From Deltaproteobacteria bacterium CG_4_9_14_3_um_filter_63_12 (GTDB taxonomy: Bacteria; Myxococcota_A; Bradymonadia; UBA4248; UM-FILTER-63-12): 33,558 bases of DNA. The stretch spans positions 1 through 33,558 of the forward strand of contig PFUG01000114.1 of NCBI GenBank assembly GCA_002789955.1. The letters run 5' to 3'. The notes beneath the pieces are model-generated. The model had not been told where the DNA came from, ran no database searches, and worked only from the letters and a program-made list of their open reading frames with translations. Made by a program: the position numbers and the translations under genes. Below, in pieces: positions 1 to 7,416 of the stretch (positions are counted from its first letter, which is position 1; each line of letters begins with the position of its first letter).

Positions 1-359
1 CTGAACCTTTGAATCGCACCTTGATTCCACAAGAAATGGCGCGTAGCCAACCTGACGAGCCCGGCGATTTTCATGGCAGCCACCTTGAGACGCTGCGTGT
101 CATCCAAGAGAGGAGAAAACCAAGAACCCGACTCACCGTTGCCACGATGAGCTCACAACGAGACAGCTCCTTATCTCAAACCCTCTGCGCCTCGGCCGCC
201 CTCTGCGCCTTTGCCGTCGGCGTGGTCGGTCTCGGCTCCACGCTCGCCATCACCGCTTGCTTTCCCTGGTCTTTGATGTTCGAACCCACGCAGAGTTCTC
301 CTCGATGCCGGCTTCGAGGTCCGGTTCTGACCTTGTCTCTCAGTCTCTTGGAGCGAATC
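1..359. other. Upstream stretch without a supported gene
   Basis: An open frame runs through this stretch into the lipoprotein gene, but it shows no domain or signal sequence before the lipoprotein's own start, so I treat it as non-coding. It holds two copies of CCCTCTGCGCCT (181-192 and 199-210, 18 bp apart), a motif resembling dispersed CTCTGCG-type intergenic repeats. The stretch should hold the promoter for the gene at 360, but I see no convincing -35/-10 pair. Confidence 0.4.
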
Positions 360-1283
360 ATGCGCACTCTCTCTCTCTTCGTTCTCTCCTTGCTCCTCGT
401 CTGTTTCACGCTCACCGGCTGCGATGATGGCGGCGGGAACTCGACCGCGGACACGACCGTCGCAGAGACCACCGATCTAGCCAACGAAGTCGACAGCGTC
501 GAGGAGGTCGAGGTCACCGAAGAGACGGTCGAAGACGTACCCTTCGTCTTCCCACCCTCCGAATGCACCGCACCCGCAGACGCCGATCCGGCGACCGCGG
601 TCTACGACGCCTTCGTGCTCTTTTCCTTCGTCGGCGAGGCGAGCGTCACGAAGACCGGAGTCGACGTCTTGGTCGAGGTCGACACGGAGACCTTCACTGG
701 GGCGTTCGAGCCTGGCACCAACTGCATCCCCGCACGCCCGCTGGACGGCTTGCTCTTTCCCCTCTGCTTCATGACCGCGGACGGCGTGCCAGCCGAGCCC
801 GAGACACTGGGGGCGGTGCTGATCACCGGTCCGGACTACACCGTCGGCCCAGTGGGAGCGCACCGTCGTGGGGTCGACCGCAGCTGCAGTCCTTCGGGCC
901 ACTACGTCCTCACCGCGGCAAATGTCGTCGCGGCGCCCGACACCACGGACACCGCCCTCGTCGCCGAGATGATGGCGACCTATGGCGAGTACCTCCAGCT
1001 CTTCGAGCTTCCCACCCAAACCGTGGCAGCCGTGAACAAGAAAGAGCCCACTCTGATCAACCCACTGACCCTCGCAAGCGGTGGATTTTCCACCGCCTCG
1101 GTCGTTCAGTCCATCGGAGACTCTGCCACGACCGAGTGGTCGGTGACCTACACGGCCAGCGACGGAGTGTTCAACGGCAATAGCCTGACGTTCGGGCTGG
1201 AGTTGGCCTTCGCGGGGATCGGCATCGACAATCTCGGTGATGCCTTTACGATCACCGCGGAGATGACGGGAACCCGCCAATAG
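360..1283 (+). CDS. Putative lipoprotein, function unknown
   Basis: The protein is about 307 residues. The ATG at 360 was chosen because it begins a classic lipoprotein signal: MRT, then a Leu/Phe-rich hydrophobic stretch, then the lipobox LTGC with Cys at about residue 20. The residues after the Cys are DDGG, which is compatible with outer-membrane sorting. Next comes an acidic Thr/Glu/Val-rich linker (about residues 25-60) typical of surface lipoproteins in Myxococcota-like genomes, then a globular part with scattered Cys residues. I recognise no catalytic motif or family. The gene is convergent with the SDR gene on the other strand. It is probably an envelope-anchored protein, with the lipid anchor as the only well-supported property. 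Confidence 0.75.
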   Translation: MRTLSLFVLSLLLVCFTLTGCDDGGGNSTADTTVAETTDLANEVDSVEEVEVTEETVEDVPFVFPPSECTAPADADPATAVYDAFVLFSFVGEASVTKTGVDVLVEVDTETFTGAFEPGTNCIPARPLDGLLFPLCFMTADGVPAEPETLGAVLITGPDYTVGPVGAHRRGVDRSCSPSGHYVLTAANVVAAPDTTDTALVAEMMATYGEYLQLFELPTQTVAAVNKKEPTLINPLTLASGGFSTASVVQSIGDSATTEWSVTYTASDGVFNGNSLTFGLELAFAGIGIDNLGDAFTITAEMTGTRQ

Positions 1284-1342
1284 CCTGCGAAGGCTCGGTC
1301 CCAGACTCCTCGGAACCGGGCCAGCGGCGTCTCCACGAGCGC

Positions 1343-1370
1343 TCGGCGACCTTCTTTAGAGGGTTGCCGA
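1343..1370. terminator. Weak hairpin between convergent genes
   Basis: TCGGCGACC (1343-1351) can pair with GGTTGCCGA (1362-1370) with one G-T wobble around a 10-nt loop. It lies between the stops of the convergent lipoprotein and SDR genes. There is no clean U-tract, so this is a candidate only. Confidence 0.35.
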
Positions 1371-1377
1371 GGACGGC

Positions 1378-2142
1378 TCAAGACGACTGCAGGGTCGGCC
1401 GAATCAGAATGTCGTGCACTTGTGTTCGCTCTGGCGTGGACAGCAGATACTCCACCGCGTCGGCGATGTCGCTGGGCTGCAGGACCTCGTAGCGGCCATA
1501 GAGTTCGTCGGCGGCCTCCTTGCTGCGGTAGTAGGTCTCCGCGAACTCGGTCTGGACGTAGCCTGGGCTGATGGCGCTGACCCGGATGCGCGCGTTGAGC
1601 GGCAACAGCTCCTGTCGCAGCGCTTCGGTGAGGGCCTTCACGGCGTGCTTACTGGCCGCGTACACTCCCGCCTCCAACGGCACCCGGTGCGCCGACATGG
1701 AGGCGATGTTGATGATGTAGCCGGGCAGATGGCTGCGTCGTCGCATGTCTGCGATGGCTTCGCGGTTGCAAATGCAGACCGAGAGGACGTTGAGCTCCAG
1801 CATGTCCCGCCATTGCTCGGTCTTCCCGTAGAGCAACGGCGCGAAGTGGCCGATGCCGGCGTTGTTGACCAACACGTCCACGCCGCCCCAGCGATCCCGA
1901 ACGTTGCGGAAGAGCTCGAGGATCTGGTCCTCATCGCGGAGATCGACCTGTAGCGGGTGAATCGCGCCGGGAAGCTTGTCGTACTCCGCCTCGTTGCGCA
2001 GCGCCTCGAGGGCCTTCATGCGACGGGCTACAGCGGCGACATTCATGCCTCTGCGAGCCAGCCTGAGTGCGATCTCGCGGCCGATGCCGCTGGACGCTCC
2101 CGTCACCACCGCGGTGGTGCCGCTCCAAATATCGGTTCCCAT
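1378..2142 (-). CDS. Short-chain dehydrogenase/reductase (classical SDR)
   Basis: This is an NAD(P)-dependent oxidoreductase of the classical SDR family with an unknown substrate. Numbering from the upstream ATG at 2154, it shows the dinucleotide motif TGASSGIG (18-25), the structural motif NNAG (97-100), catalytic Ser152 in IASMS and the YxxxK dyad Tyr165/Lys169. RR after the second strand (about residues 44-45) suggests NADPH preference. The start at 2142 is preferred because GGAG lies 6 nt upstream of that ATG, whereas the ATG at 2154 has no Shine-Dalgarno sequence. The length of about 254 residues is typical of the family. The gene is divergent from the TerB-like gene and not in an obvious operon. 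The family is certain; the substrate cannot be read from sequence. Confidence 0.9.
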   Translation of the reverse strand: MGTDIWSGTTAVVTGASSGIGREIALRLARRGMNVAAVARRMKALEALRNEAEYDKLPGAIHPLQVDLRDEDQILELFRNVRDRWGGVDVLVNNAGIGHFAPLLYGKTEQWRDMLELNVLSVCICNREAIADMRRRSHLPGYIINIASMSAHRVPLEAGVYAASKHAVKALTEALRQELLPLNARIRVSAISPGYVQTEFAETYYRSKEAADELYGRYEVLQPSDIADAVEYLLSTPERTQVHDILIRPTLQSS

Positions 2143-2361
2143 TACATTCTCCATTGTTCAGGCGGCGCCGCTGGGCGACGTCAGCGACCGTGGAAGGCCC
2201 CGATCGGATTGGCGTCCCGACGCGCGAAAAAGGAGTGTACCGCTCGTGCTCGTCACACTCTAGCCGACGATACCTGTCGGTTCTCTCGCGCGCTCGATAT
2301 GGAAGCGGCGGCTTTTGCTGTACAACACAACTCGGCAGTCCATCGCTTCGGAGAGGTCGTC

Positions 2362-2676
2362 GTGAACGTCGAAGACAAAATCAAATTGTGTCGAATCGTA
2401 GGAGTTCTGCTGCTCTCTGACGGTCGTCTTCTGGACGACGAGGTCGACTACATGCGCGAGCTCATGGAGCGGCTAGAGCTCGACGAGGACGAGCAGGTCG
2501 AGGTCATGGACCGTATCGACGGCGGAACCGATGTGCTCACCGACGCCGTCGCGCTGCGTCGTCATGGCGAGGAGCTCCTCGGGGAGCTGCAGCAGGCCTC
2601 ACAGGCCGACGGGATCATCGCAGGACCGGAGGTGGACCTGATCCAGATGATCGCCCGAGTGCTGCGGACGGAGTGA
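2362..2676 (+). CDS. Small TerB-like acidic helical protein
   Basis: The protein is about 104 residues, acidic and predicted all-helical. The segment LLLSDGRLLDDEVDYMRELM, followed by a second acidic helix pair ending DGIIAGPEVDLIQMIARVL, looks like the duplicated D-G-x-x-x-x-x-E helical hairpins of TerB/DjlA-N-like domains. Family members bind metal or membranes and occur in tellurite-resistance and stress systems; no function is claimed here. The GTG start at 2362 follows GGAGAGG at a spacing of about 7 nt. An in-frame ATG at 2299 would add 21 residues with no conserved look. The gene is convergent with the last gene of the ABC operon, so it is adjacent but not co-transcribed. Confidence 0.6.
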   Translation: MNVEDKIKLCRIVGVLLLSDGRLLDDEVDYMRELMERLELDEDEQVEVMDRIDGGTDVLTDAVALRRHGEELLGELQQASQADGIIAGPEVDLIQMIARVLRTE

Positions 2677-2694
2677 ATTTCCGAATGTCCGTAG

Positions 2695-2713
2695 GGGCGG
2701 CCGGCGGCCGCCC
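2695..2713. terminator. Perfect GC hairpin between convergent genes
   Basis: GGGCGGCC (2695-2702) and GGCCGCCC (2706-2713) form a perfect 8-bp stem with a 3-nt loop. It sits between the stop of the TerB-like gene (2676) and the stop of the opposing coiled-coil gene (2744), where a bidirectional terminator would be expected. No U-tract follows, so it may instead be a dispersed GC palindrome. Confidence 0.5.
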
Positions 2714-2743
2714 TGGAATGGCCAAGCGGACAACCGCACATTC

Positions 2744-3559
2744 TCAGCTTCGCTCCGAGGTCGCCTCCTCGAGTTCCCGCTCGAACGCTTCGAGTCTGGA
2801 GTCGTTGGAGCCGACCACCGACTCGGCTTCGAGCACGGCGTCTTCGGCGATCTGCATTTCGCTCAGCAGGTCGTCGAGCTGGGTCGAGACGCTCTGCGGG
2901 TTGCGCATGGTGAGCGAGGACTCGTGGATGAGCTTGAGCGTGTCCTCGATGGTAGCGAGTTGGTTGCGGATGATCGAGCCATTGTCGCGTACGAGGCGCA
3001 TGCGCTCCAGGCGCTTGACCAGGACCTCATAGCGCTCTTCGAGGCTGCGTTTGACGCGGGAAGAGGCGCTCTTGATTTCCTGCTCAACGCCAGCGATCTC
3101 TCGCACCAAGGCGCCCTCGTTCACGGTGTTCATCAGCGTGCGGTAGTTGTGTTCGGCCTCGCACAACCCTAAGTAGCGCTCTTGGAATGCCCCCAGACGG
3201 CTCTCGACGCCAGAGAGCATGTTTTCGGGGTCGTCGGTGAGGTTGGCGCGGGTGTTCTCGATGAGGTTCATCACCTGCTCGAGGCGAGCCCGTCGATCCA
3301 GTGGCAGCTTCTCTACGCGGGACTCCAACTTCTTGCGTTCGTTGTCGGCCTCTATGGCGCGGTACTTGTTTTCCACGGAGCGCTGAAAGACCTCCGTGCC
3401 TGGAACCATGGCGAGGTAGATCATCTCGACGCCGGCGGCGAGGGTGAGTGGCATCGCGCTCCACATCACGACGCTGAGCAGCATCAGGAAGGCCAAGAAA
3501 ATGAGGTTGTATTGGTAGGTGACCGCTTCGAGGGTGTAGTTTCTTTCTGGTTTCGCCAC
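2744..3559 (-). CDS. Membrane-anchored coiled-coil protein, last gene of ABC operon
   Basis: The protein is about 271 residues with no recognised family. The N-terminal part has two hydrophobic segments (roughly residues 15-35 and 38-55, FLAFLMLLSVVMWSAMPLTL and following), likely a membrane hairpin. The remaining 200 residues are charged, Glu/Arg/Leu-rich and strongly helical, with long heptad-like coiled-coil stretches. The GTG start at 3559 is preferred because GAGG lies 6 nt upstream; an ATG at 3610 would add 17 residues without a ribosome site. It lies about 140 bp downstream of the ATPase gene on the same strand, so it may be the fifth gene of the ABC operon. The topology suggests a cytoplasmic or periplasmic coiled-coil scaffold on the inner membrane. 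Function unknown. Confidence 0.7.
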   Translation of the reverse strand: MAKPERNYTLEAVTYQYNLIFLAFLMLLSVVMWSAMPLTLAAGVEMIYLAMVPGTEVFQRSVENKYRAIEADNERKKLESRVEKLPLDRRARLEQVMNLIENTRANLTDDPENMLSGVESRLGAFQERYLGLCEAEHNYRTLMNTVNEGALVREIAGVEQEIKSASSRVKRSLEERYEVLVKRLERMRLVRDNGSIIRNQLATIEDTLKLIHESSLTMRNPQSVSTQLDDLLSEMQIAEDAVLEAESVVGSNDSRLEAFERELEEATSERS

Positions 3560-3702
3560 CGCGTGCCTCGTCGAATTCTGGTGCTGGCCGTGTGTTCTGG
3601 TGCGGTTCATGCCAGCGAGTCGTGCCAGCCAGCCAAGAAGACTGTCATTTGGAGCAAGAAACAGTTCTTACGTCAGATCGGGGGAGGTCGTCAAAATGGA
3701 AA

Positions 3703-4767
3703 TCAAATGGACAGCTTGACCTCGGCGCCCTTCGCGACCGAGGCCGAGAGTTCGTGGATGCGCTCGATGAGTTGCCCTTCGTAGCGGCGAAAGAGCGAAG
3801 AGCTCTTGACCTTTTGCTCCCTGGGGTAATCGAGCTTGATGGGGATCTCGTCGGCGATGCGGCCCGGGCTCGGGGTGAAGACCGAGACGCGATCGGCCAG
3901 ATAGACGGCCTCTGAGATGTCGTGAGTGACAAAAAGGATCGTCGCCTCTTCCTGATGCCAAATGTTGAGGAGCAGGTCCTGCATGTCCATGCGGGTGTTG
4001 ATGTCCAACGCGCCGAAGGGCTCGTCCATGAGGATGATCTGCGGTGAGACGGCCAGGGTCCTGGCGATGGCGACACGCTGCCGCATGCCGCCCGAGAGTT
4101 CCTTGGGGTACTTTTTGCCGTGTCCCGAGAGGCCTACGCGCTCGAGGAGCTGGTTGCGGCGCTCACGGCGCTGAGCAGCGGGAGTGCCTTGCACTTTCAT
4201 GCCGTATTCGACGTTCTGCGAGACCGTGAGCCACGGCATGGAGGAGTAGTTCTGAAAGACCATACCCCGGTCGGGTCCGGGCCCCCTGACGGGCTCGCCG
4301 TTGACCAGCACTTCGCCGGTGGTGGCTTCGGTGAGGCCCGCGATCAGGCTCAAGACCGTTGACTTGCCACAGCCGGAGGGCCCCAAGATGGAGAGGAACT
4401 CGCCCACCGCGGGCAAGTCTTCGATGACAATGTCCACGTCGCGAATGGCCTGGAAGGTCACGCCTTCGCCGTCAACGTAGCTCTTGGAGGCTTTGGCGAG
4501 CTTGACGATGGGTTGTTTGGGGAGGCTGACCTCGACCTTGTTGGCTCGGCCTGCGCCGACCTTCACGGGCACAGACTGCGGAACGTAGCCCTTGCAGGTG
4601 AGCTCGAGTGTGTGGTCACCGGCCGGGATCGCAGCGCCCACGAAGGCGTCGCCGCGCAGTGTCAGTTTCTGCCCGGCGACGGTGACGCTCACTGCCGAGA
4701 GATCCTTGCATCGATCGAGGGTGACCGCTACTGCCAGCTCACCGCTCTCTTTCTTCTCGTCGCTCAT
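3703..4767 (-). CDS. NitT/TauT-type ABC ATPase with N-terminal PEGA-like domain
   Basis: This is the ATP-hydrolysing subunit of an ABC importer, 354 residues against about 260 for the family. The ATPase part carries Walker A GPSGCGKST (129-137), a Q-loop in MVFQNYSSMPW (Gln172), signature LSGGMRQR (from 224), Walker B ILMDEP (245-250) and the switch His282. FQ-x-x-x-x-(L/M)PW and DEPFGALD are typical of nitrate/taurine/aliphatic-sulfonate ATPases. Residues about 8-83 are an extra small beta domain with the PEGA pattern (IPAGDHTLELTCKGY, then valine-rich strands and an aG-x-x-n-x-v-x-v-x-L end). This domain usually lies outside the cytoplasm, so its presence on a cytoplasmic ATPase is odd. The gene lies 29 bp downstream of the permease gene, in the same operon. 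Confidence 0.9.
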   Translation of the reverse strand: MSDEKKESGELAVAVTLDRCKDLSAVSVTVAGQKLTLRGDAFVGAAIPAGDHTLELTCKGYVPQSVPVKVGAGRANKVEVSLPKQPIVKLAKASKSYVDGEGVTFQAIRDVDIVIEDLPAVGEFLSILGPSGCGKSTVLSLIAGLTEATTGEVLVNGEPVRGPGPDRGMVFQNYSSMPWLTVSQNVEYGMKVQGTPAAQRRERRNQLLERVGLSGHGKKYPKELSGGMRQRVAIARTLAVSPQIILMDEPFGALDINTRMDMQDLLLNIWHQEEATILFVTHDISEAVYLADRVSVFTPSPGRIADEIPIKLDYPREQKVKSSSLFRRYEGQLIERIHELSASVAKGAEVKLSI

Positions 4768-4796
4768 CTTAACCTACTGCACCAGAGGTGGGCATC

Positions 4797-5594
4797 TTAG
4801 GACCGGTCGTACCAAGGGAAGAGCGTGGCGCCGAGCCAGCGCATGAGCATGTCGACCAGAACACCGATGAAGAGGATCAAGGCCACCGCGACGAGCACAT
4901 CGGAGAGGGTCCCGAAGCGCCTCAGTTGGTTCATCAGGTAGCCGACTCCAGGGTAGCCTAGGCCGTCCTGGTCGGTGGTCTGCATGAACTCCGCGAGCAT
5001 GACATAGGTCCAGCCGATGCCGAACATCACGCGCAGCGCGTCGAAGATGGCGGGAAGGCAGGCCGGCAACAGGATCGTGGTGATCTGCTTGACCGGCCCA
5101 GCTCCTAGGGTTTGGGCGATCTTGAGATAGACGTCGTCGACCTGATCGACGGTCTCCACCACGAGCGGCAGGAGGTAGACGAAGGTCCCGAGGAACAACA
5201 GCGAGATCTTCATGGTCTCGCCCAGCTCGAACCAGAAGATGAACACCGGAATGATCGCCGCGATGGGTAGGTAGCGCAGCGGAGAGAGGATCGGATTGAG
5301 CGCCGCACGCACCGACGAGAACGCGCCCATGGCGATGCCCACAGGAATGGCAACCACGGCGGCCGCGATGAACCCGAGGGTGATGCGCAACAGGCTCGTG
5401 AGGGCGTTCGCGATCAGATAGTTCTCGTAGTGCAGCTTCTTGGCCGAGGCTGCGAGCGCACCGGGCCCTGGCAGGATCATGGGGTTCACCCCCAGGACTT
5501 CGGTGGCGAGCAACCACGCCATCGCCAGCAGTCCGCAGGAGATCAGACCGATGGTGTACCGCTTCTTGGCGGTGATTTTGCGACGAAGTATCAC
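4797..5594 (-). CDS. ABC transporter permease, SsuC/TauC-like
   Basis: This is the inner-membrane permease of the binding-protein-dependent importer. It is about 265 residues with six likely membrane helices, and it has the cytoplasmic EAA-type loop in AQTLGAGPVKQITTILLPAC (invariant Gly, then LPAxLPAIF), which docks on the ATPase. The family is the BPD_transp_1 group of nitrate/sulfonate/taurine permeases. A TTG at 5642 would extend the frame by 16 residues, but that extension is translated from a perfect GGGGGGAC/GTCCCCCC hairpin (5613-5636). It reads like repeat DNA, so I prefer the GTG at 5594. It lies between the binding protein and the ATPase in the operon. Confidence 0.88.
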   Translation of the reverse strand: MILRRKITAKKRYTIGLISCGLLAMAWLLATEVLGVNPMILPGPGALAASAKKLHYENYLIANALTSLLRITLGFIAAAVVAIPVGIAMGAFSSVRAALNPILSPLRYLPIAAIIPVFIFWFELGETMKISLLFLGTFVYLLPLVVETVDQVDDVYLKIAQTLGAGPVKQITTILLPACLPAIFDALRVMFGIGWTYVMLAEFMQTTDQDGLGYPGVGYLMNQLRRFGTLSDVLVAVALILFIGVLVDMLMRWLGATLFPWYDRS

Positions 5595-5612
5595 AGCGCG
5601 ACCCTGTTCGTA

Positions 5613-5636
5613 GGGGGGACTTTTCAGTGTCCCCCC
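5613..5636. repeat. Perfect 8-bp-arm hairpin between binding protein and permease genes
   Basis: GGGGGGAC (5613-5620) and GTCCCCCC (5629-5636) enclose an 8-nt loop. It lies inside the operon, between the stop at 5712 and the preferred permease start at 5594. It could set relative expression (binding protein above permease) by stabilising the upstream transcript end, or it may be a copy of a dispersed repeat. Confidence 0.55.
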
Positions 5637-5711
5637 GGTCAACTCGCCGCCATGGATGGCGGAGAATTAGGTAAACCCGAAGGGTTGCGCGCAAGAAGCG
5701 CGCGACGCCTT

Positions 5712-7409
5712 CTATTGGCGGAGGATGTCGAAGTCCGTGCGGCGGTTCTGCTTACGTCCCTCTTCGTCCTTGTTGTCGGCGATGGGATTGTCAGGACCGG
5801 CGCCGACGACGACGAACTTCTCGGCGGGGAAGCCGTGCTTCTGCACGAGGTAGTTGACGACCGACTGGGCGCGCTTCTGGGAGAGCGTGACGTTGGCGGC
5901 GCGCTTGCCCTTGTCGTCGGTGTTGCCGACGACACGCATCTGCAGGCTACCGAAGGTCTGAGCCAGCGAGGCGGCCTCGTCGAGGATGAACTTCGCGTTT
6001 TCGTCGAGCTCGTAGGCTCCGGACGGAAAGTAGACGGACATCCGCTTGGTGAGGATGGCCTCTTTCTTCTCGGCGGCCTTCTGCTCTTCGGGGCTGAAGT
6101 CGAATTTGAACTCTTTGGTCGGTGCAGGAGCCTCTTGTTCGGCCGCGGCGACGACGTCGTCCTTCTTGAAGCGCACCTCGGCCTCGGGCTTGATGGCCTT
6201 GAGGAAGGTGGTGTCGAAGGTGCTGCTGGCGTCGCCGCGGCCGGAGATCTTGCCGAGGCTGCGCCAGAGCTTGGTGGCCTCGTTGAAGATGTCCGAGTAG
6301 CCGCGCAGCTGGTCGCCGGTGACCTCGAAGAAGGCAAGGTTTTCGTAGTAGTTGGGCAGCTTCACGTCGCCCAACATCGCCTCGGCGACCACGGCGTCGA
6401 CGCCCTCAAAGCCGTTGGCCATGAGCTGGATGGTGGGTTTGGGATCTTTGGCGACCTGCTCGACCCCATCGAGCCAGCCGAGAGTGAACTTGGCGAGGAG
6501 CTCGGGGTGTTGTTTCGCGAAGTCACCGCGCACCATGAAGATGTCGGCGATGAGCGCCGAGGCCTCCTTGGTGGAGGCTAGGATGTGTCCGCCCTCGCGT
6601 CCCTCGGCGGCCATGTAGACATCGGGAGACCAGCTGACGGCGGCGTCGACCTTGCCGAGCTTGAAGAGCTGAGCGGCCTCGATGGCCGACTCGGTAAAGG
6701 CCCAAGAGACCTGGTCGGTCTTCAGATCGGCCTGGCTCAACAAGTAGAGAGCGAAGTAGTGGCTGGGTGTGCCCTCGGCGACGGCGATGCGTTTGCCGGC
6801 GAGCTGGCTCACGGCGGTGATCTCTTTGGTCACCGCGATGGCGTCTCCGCCGCGAGACCAGTCGTACTGCATGAAGGCCAGTGGGTTGAGGTCCTTGAGG
6901 GAGTCATACTCCAGCGCGAAGGAGTCGACGGTCCCCCAGACGATGTCGACGCCGCCGTCGCCGCCACCCTTGCGGAAGGCCGCACGGCTGGCCGGGTAGT
7001 CGTCGATGACCTTGAGCTCGACCTCCACGCCGTACTCTTTCCAGAAGGTGGAGTCCTTGCTGGCCGCGAAGCCGTTGTTTGCCATGATTCCGCCCGCATA
7101 GCCACCCCAAGTGACGATGCCGACGCGGATCGGACGATTGATGCCAGGTGTCGAGCCGCTGCTGCCGCCCTTCTCGATGTTGGGTTTGGCCGCCTCAATC
7201 TTGTCGCCATTGAAGTCGGGAACCTTGGTCGGAGCTGGGGTGTCGTTGTCCGCCGAGGCGGCCTCGATGCCCTTGTTGTCGAACTCGGGCTCGACGCTGG
7301 GTTCCGCTCCCTTCTTGGGGATCACTTGCCAGATCACGACCCCAAGGATGGCTAGACCCAACACGACCATCACCAATTTGCCGCCAGTATTGATTCTTAC
7401 TTTTGCCAT
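5712..7409 (-). CDS. Membrane-anchored ABC substrate-binding protein fused to OmpA domain
   Basis: The protein has 565 residues in three parts. An N-terminal uncleaved-looking helix (about residues 10-32, LVMVVLGLAILGVVIWQV) follows a short basic stretch and should anchor it in the inner membrane. After an Ala/Pro/Asp linker, residues about 95-400 form a NMT1/TauA-like periplasmic binding domain (RVGIVTWGGYAGG, KRIAVAEGTPSHYF, a VDAAVSWSPDVYMA segment). After a charged linker, residues about 455-565 form an OmpA C-terminal domain with GNTDDKG, LSQKRAQSVVNYL and NRRTDF, the region that binds diaminopimelate in peptidoglycan. Such fusions exist in databases as substrate-binding/OmpA family proteins. 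The substrate is unknown. The gene starts 7 bp after the preceding gene's stop, so the two are probably translationally linked. Confidence 0.9.
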   Translation of the reverse strand: MAKVRINTGGKLVMVVLGLAILGVVIWQVIPKKGAEPSVEPEFDNKGIEAASADNDTPAPTKVPDFNGDKIEAAKPNIEKGGSSGSTPGINRPIRVGIVTWGGYAGGIMANNGFAASKDSTFWKEYGVEVELKVIDDYPASRAAFRKGGGDGGVDIVWGTVDSFALEYDSLKDLNPLAFMQYDWSRGGDAIAVTKEITAVSQLAGKRIAVAEGTPSHYFALYLLSQADLKTDQVSWAFTESAIEAAQLFKLGKVDAAVSWSPDVYMAAEGREGGHILASTKEASALIADIFMVRGDFAKQHPELLAKFTLGWLDGVEQVAKDPKPTIQLMANGFEGVDAVVAEAMLGDVKLPNYYENLAFFEVTGDQLRGYSDIFNEATKLWRSLGKISGRGDASSTFDTTFLKAIKPEAEVRFKKDDVVAAAEQEAPAPTKEFKFDFSPEEQKAAEKKEAILTKRMSVYFPSGAYELDENAKFILDEAASLAQTFGSLQMRVVGNTDDKGKRAANVTLSQKRAQSVVNYLVQKHGFPAEKFVVVGAGPDNPIADNKDEEGRKQNRRTDFDILRQ

Positions 7410-7416
7410 GTTTCGC

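Noticed and set aside
477-1280. Minus-strand 267-residue frame opposite the lipoprotein gene
   Set aside because: It has no domain or ribosome site; the plus-strand gene has a clear lipoprotein signal. It is a shadow of GC-rich codon use.
1957-2361. Longer version of the TerB-like protein starting far upstream
   Set aside because: The extension overlaps the divergent SDR gene and has no conserved features; the GTG at 2362 has the best ribosome site.
5430-6581. Plus-strand 383-residue frame across permease and binding-protein genes
   Set aside because: It crosses two well-supported minus-strand genes and their intergenic hairpin, and is Gly/Leu/Val-rich without a family.
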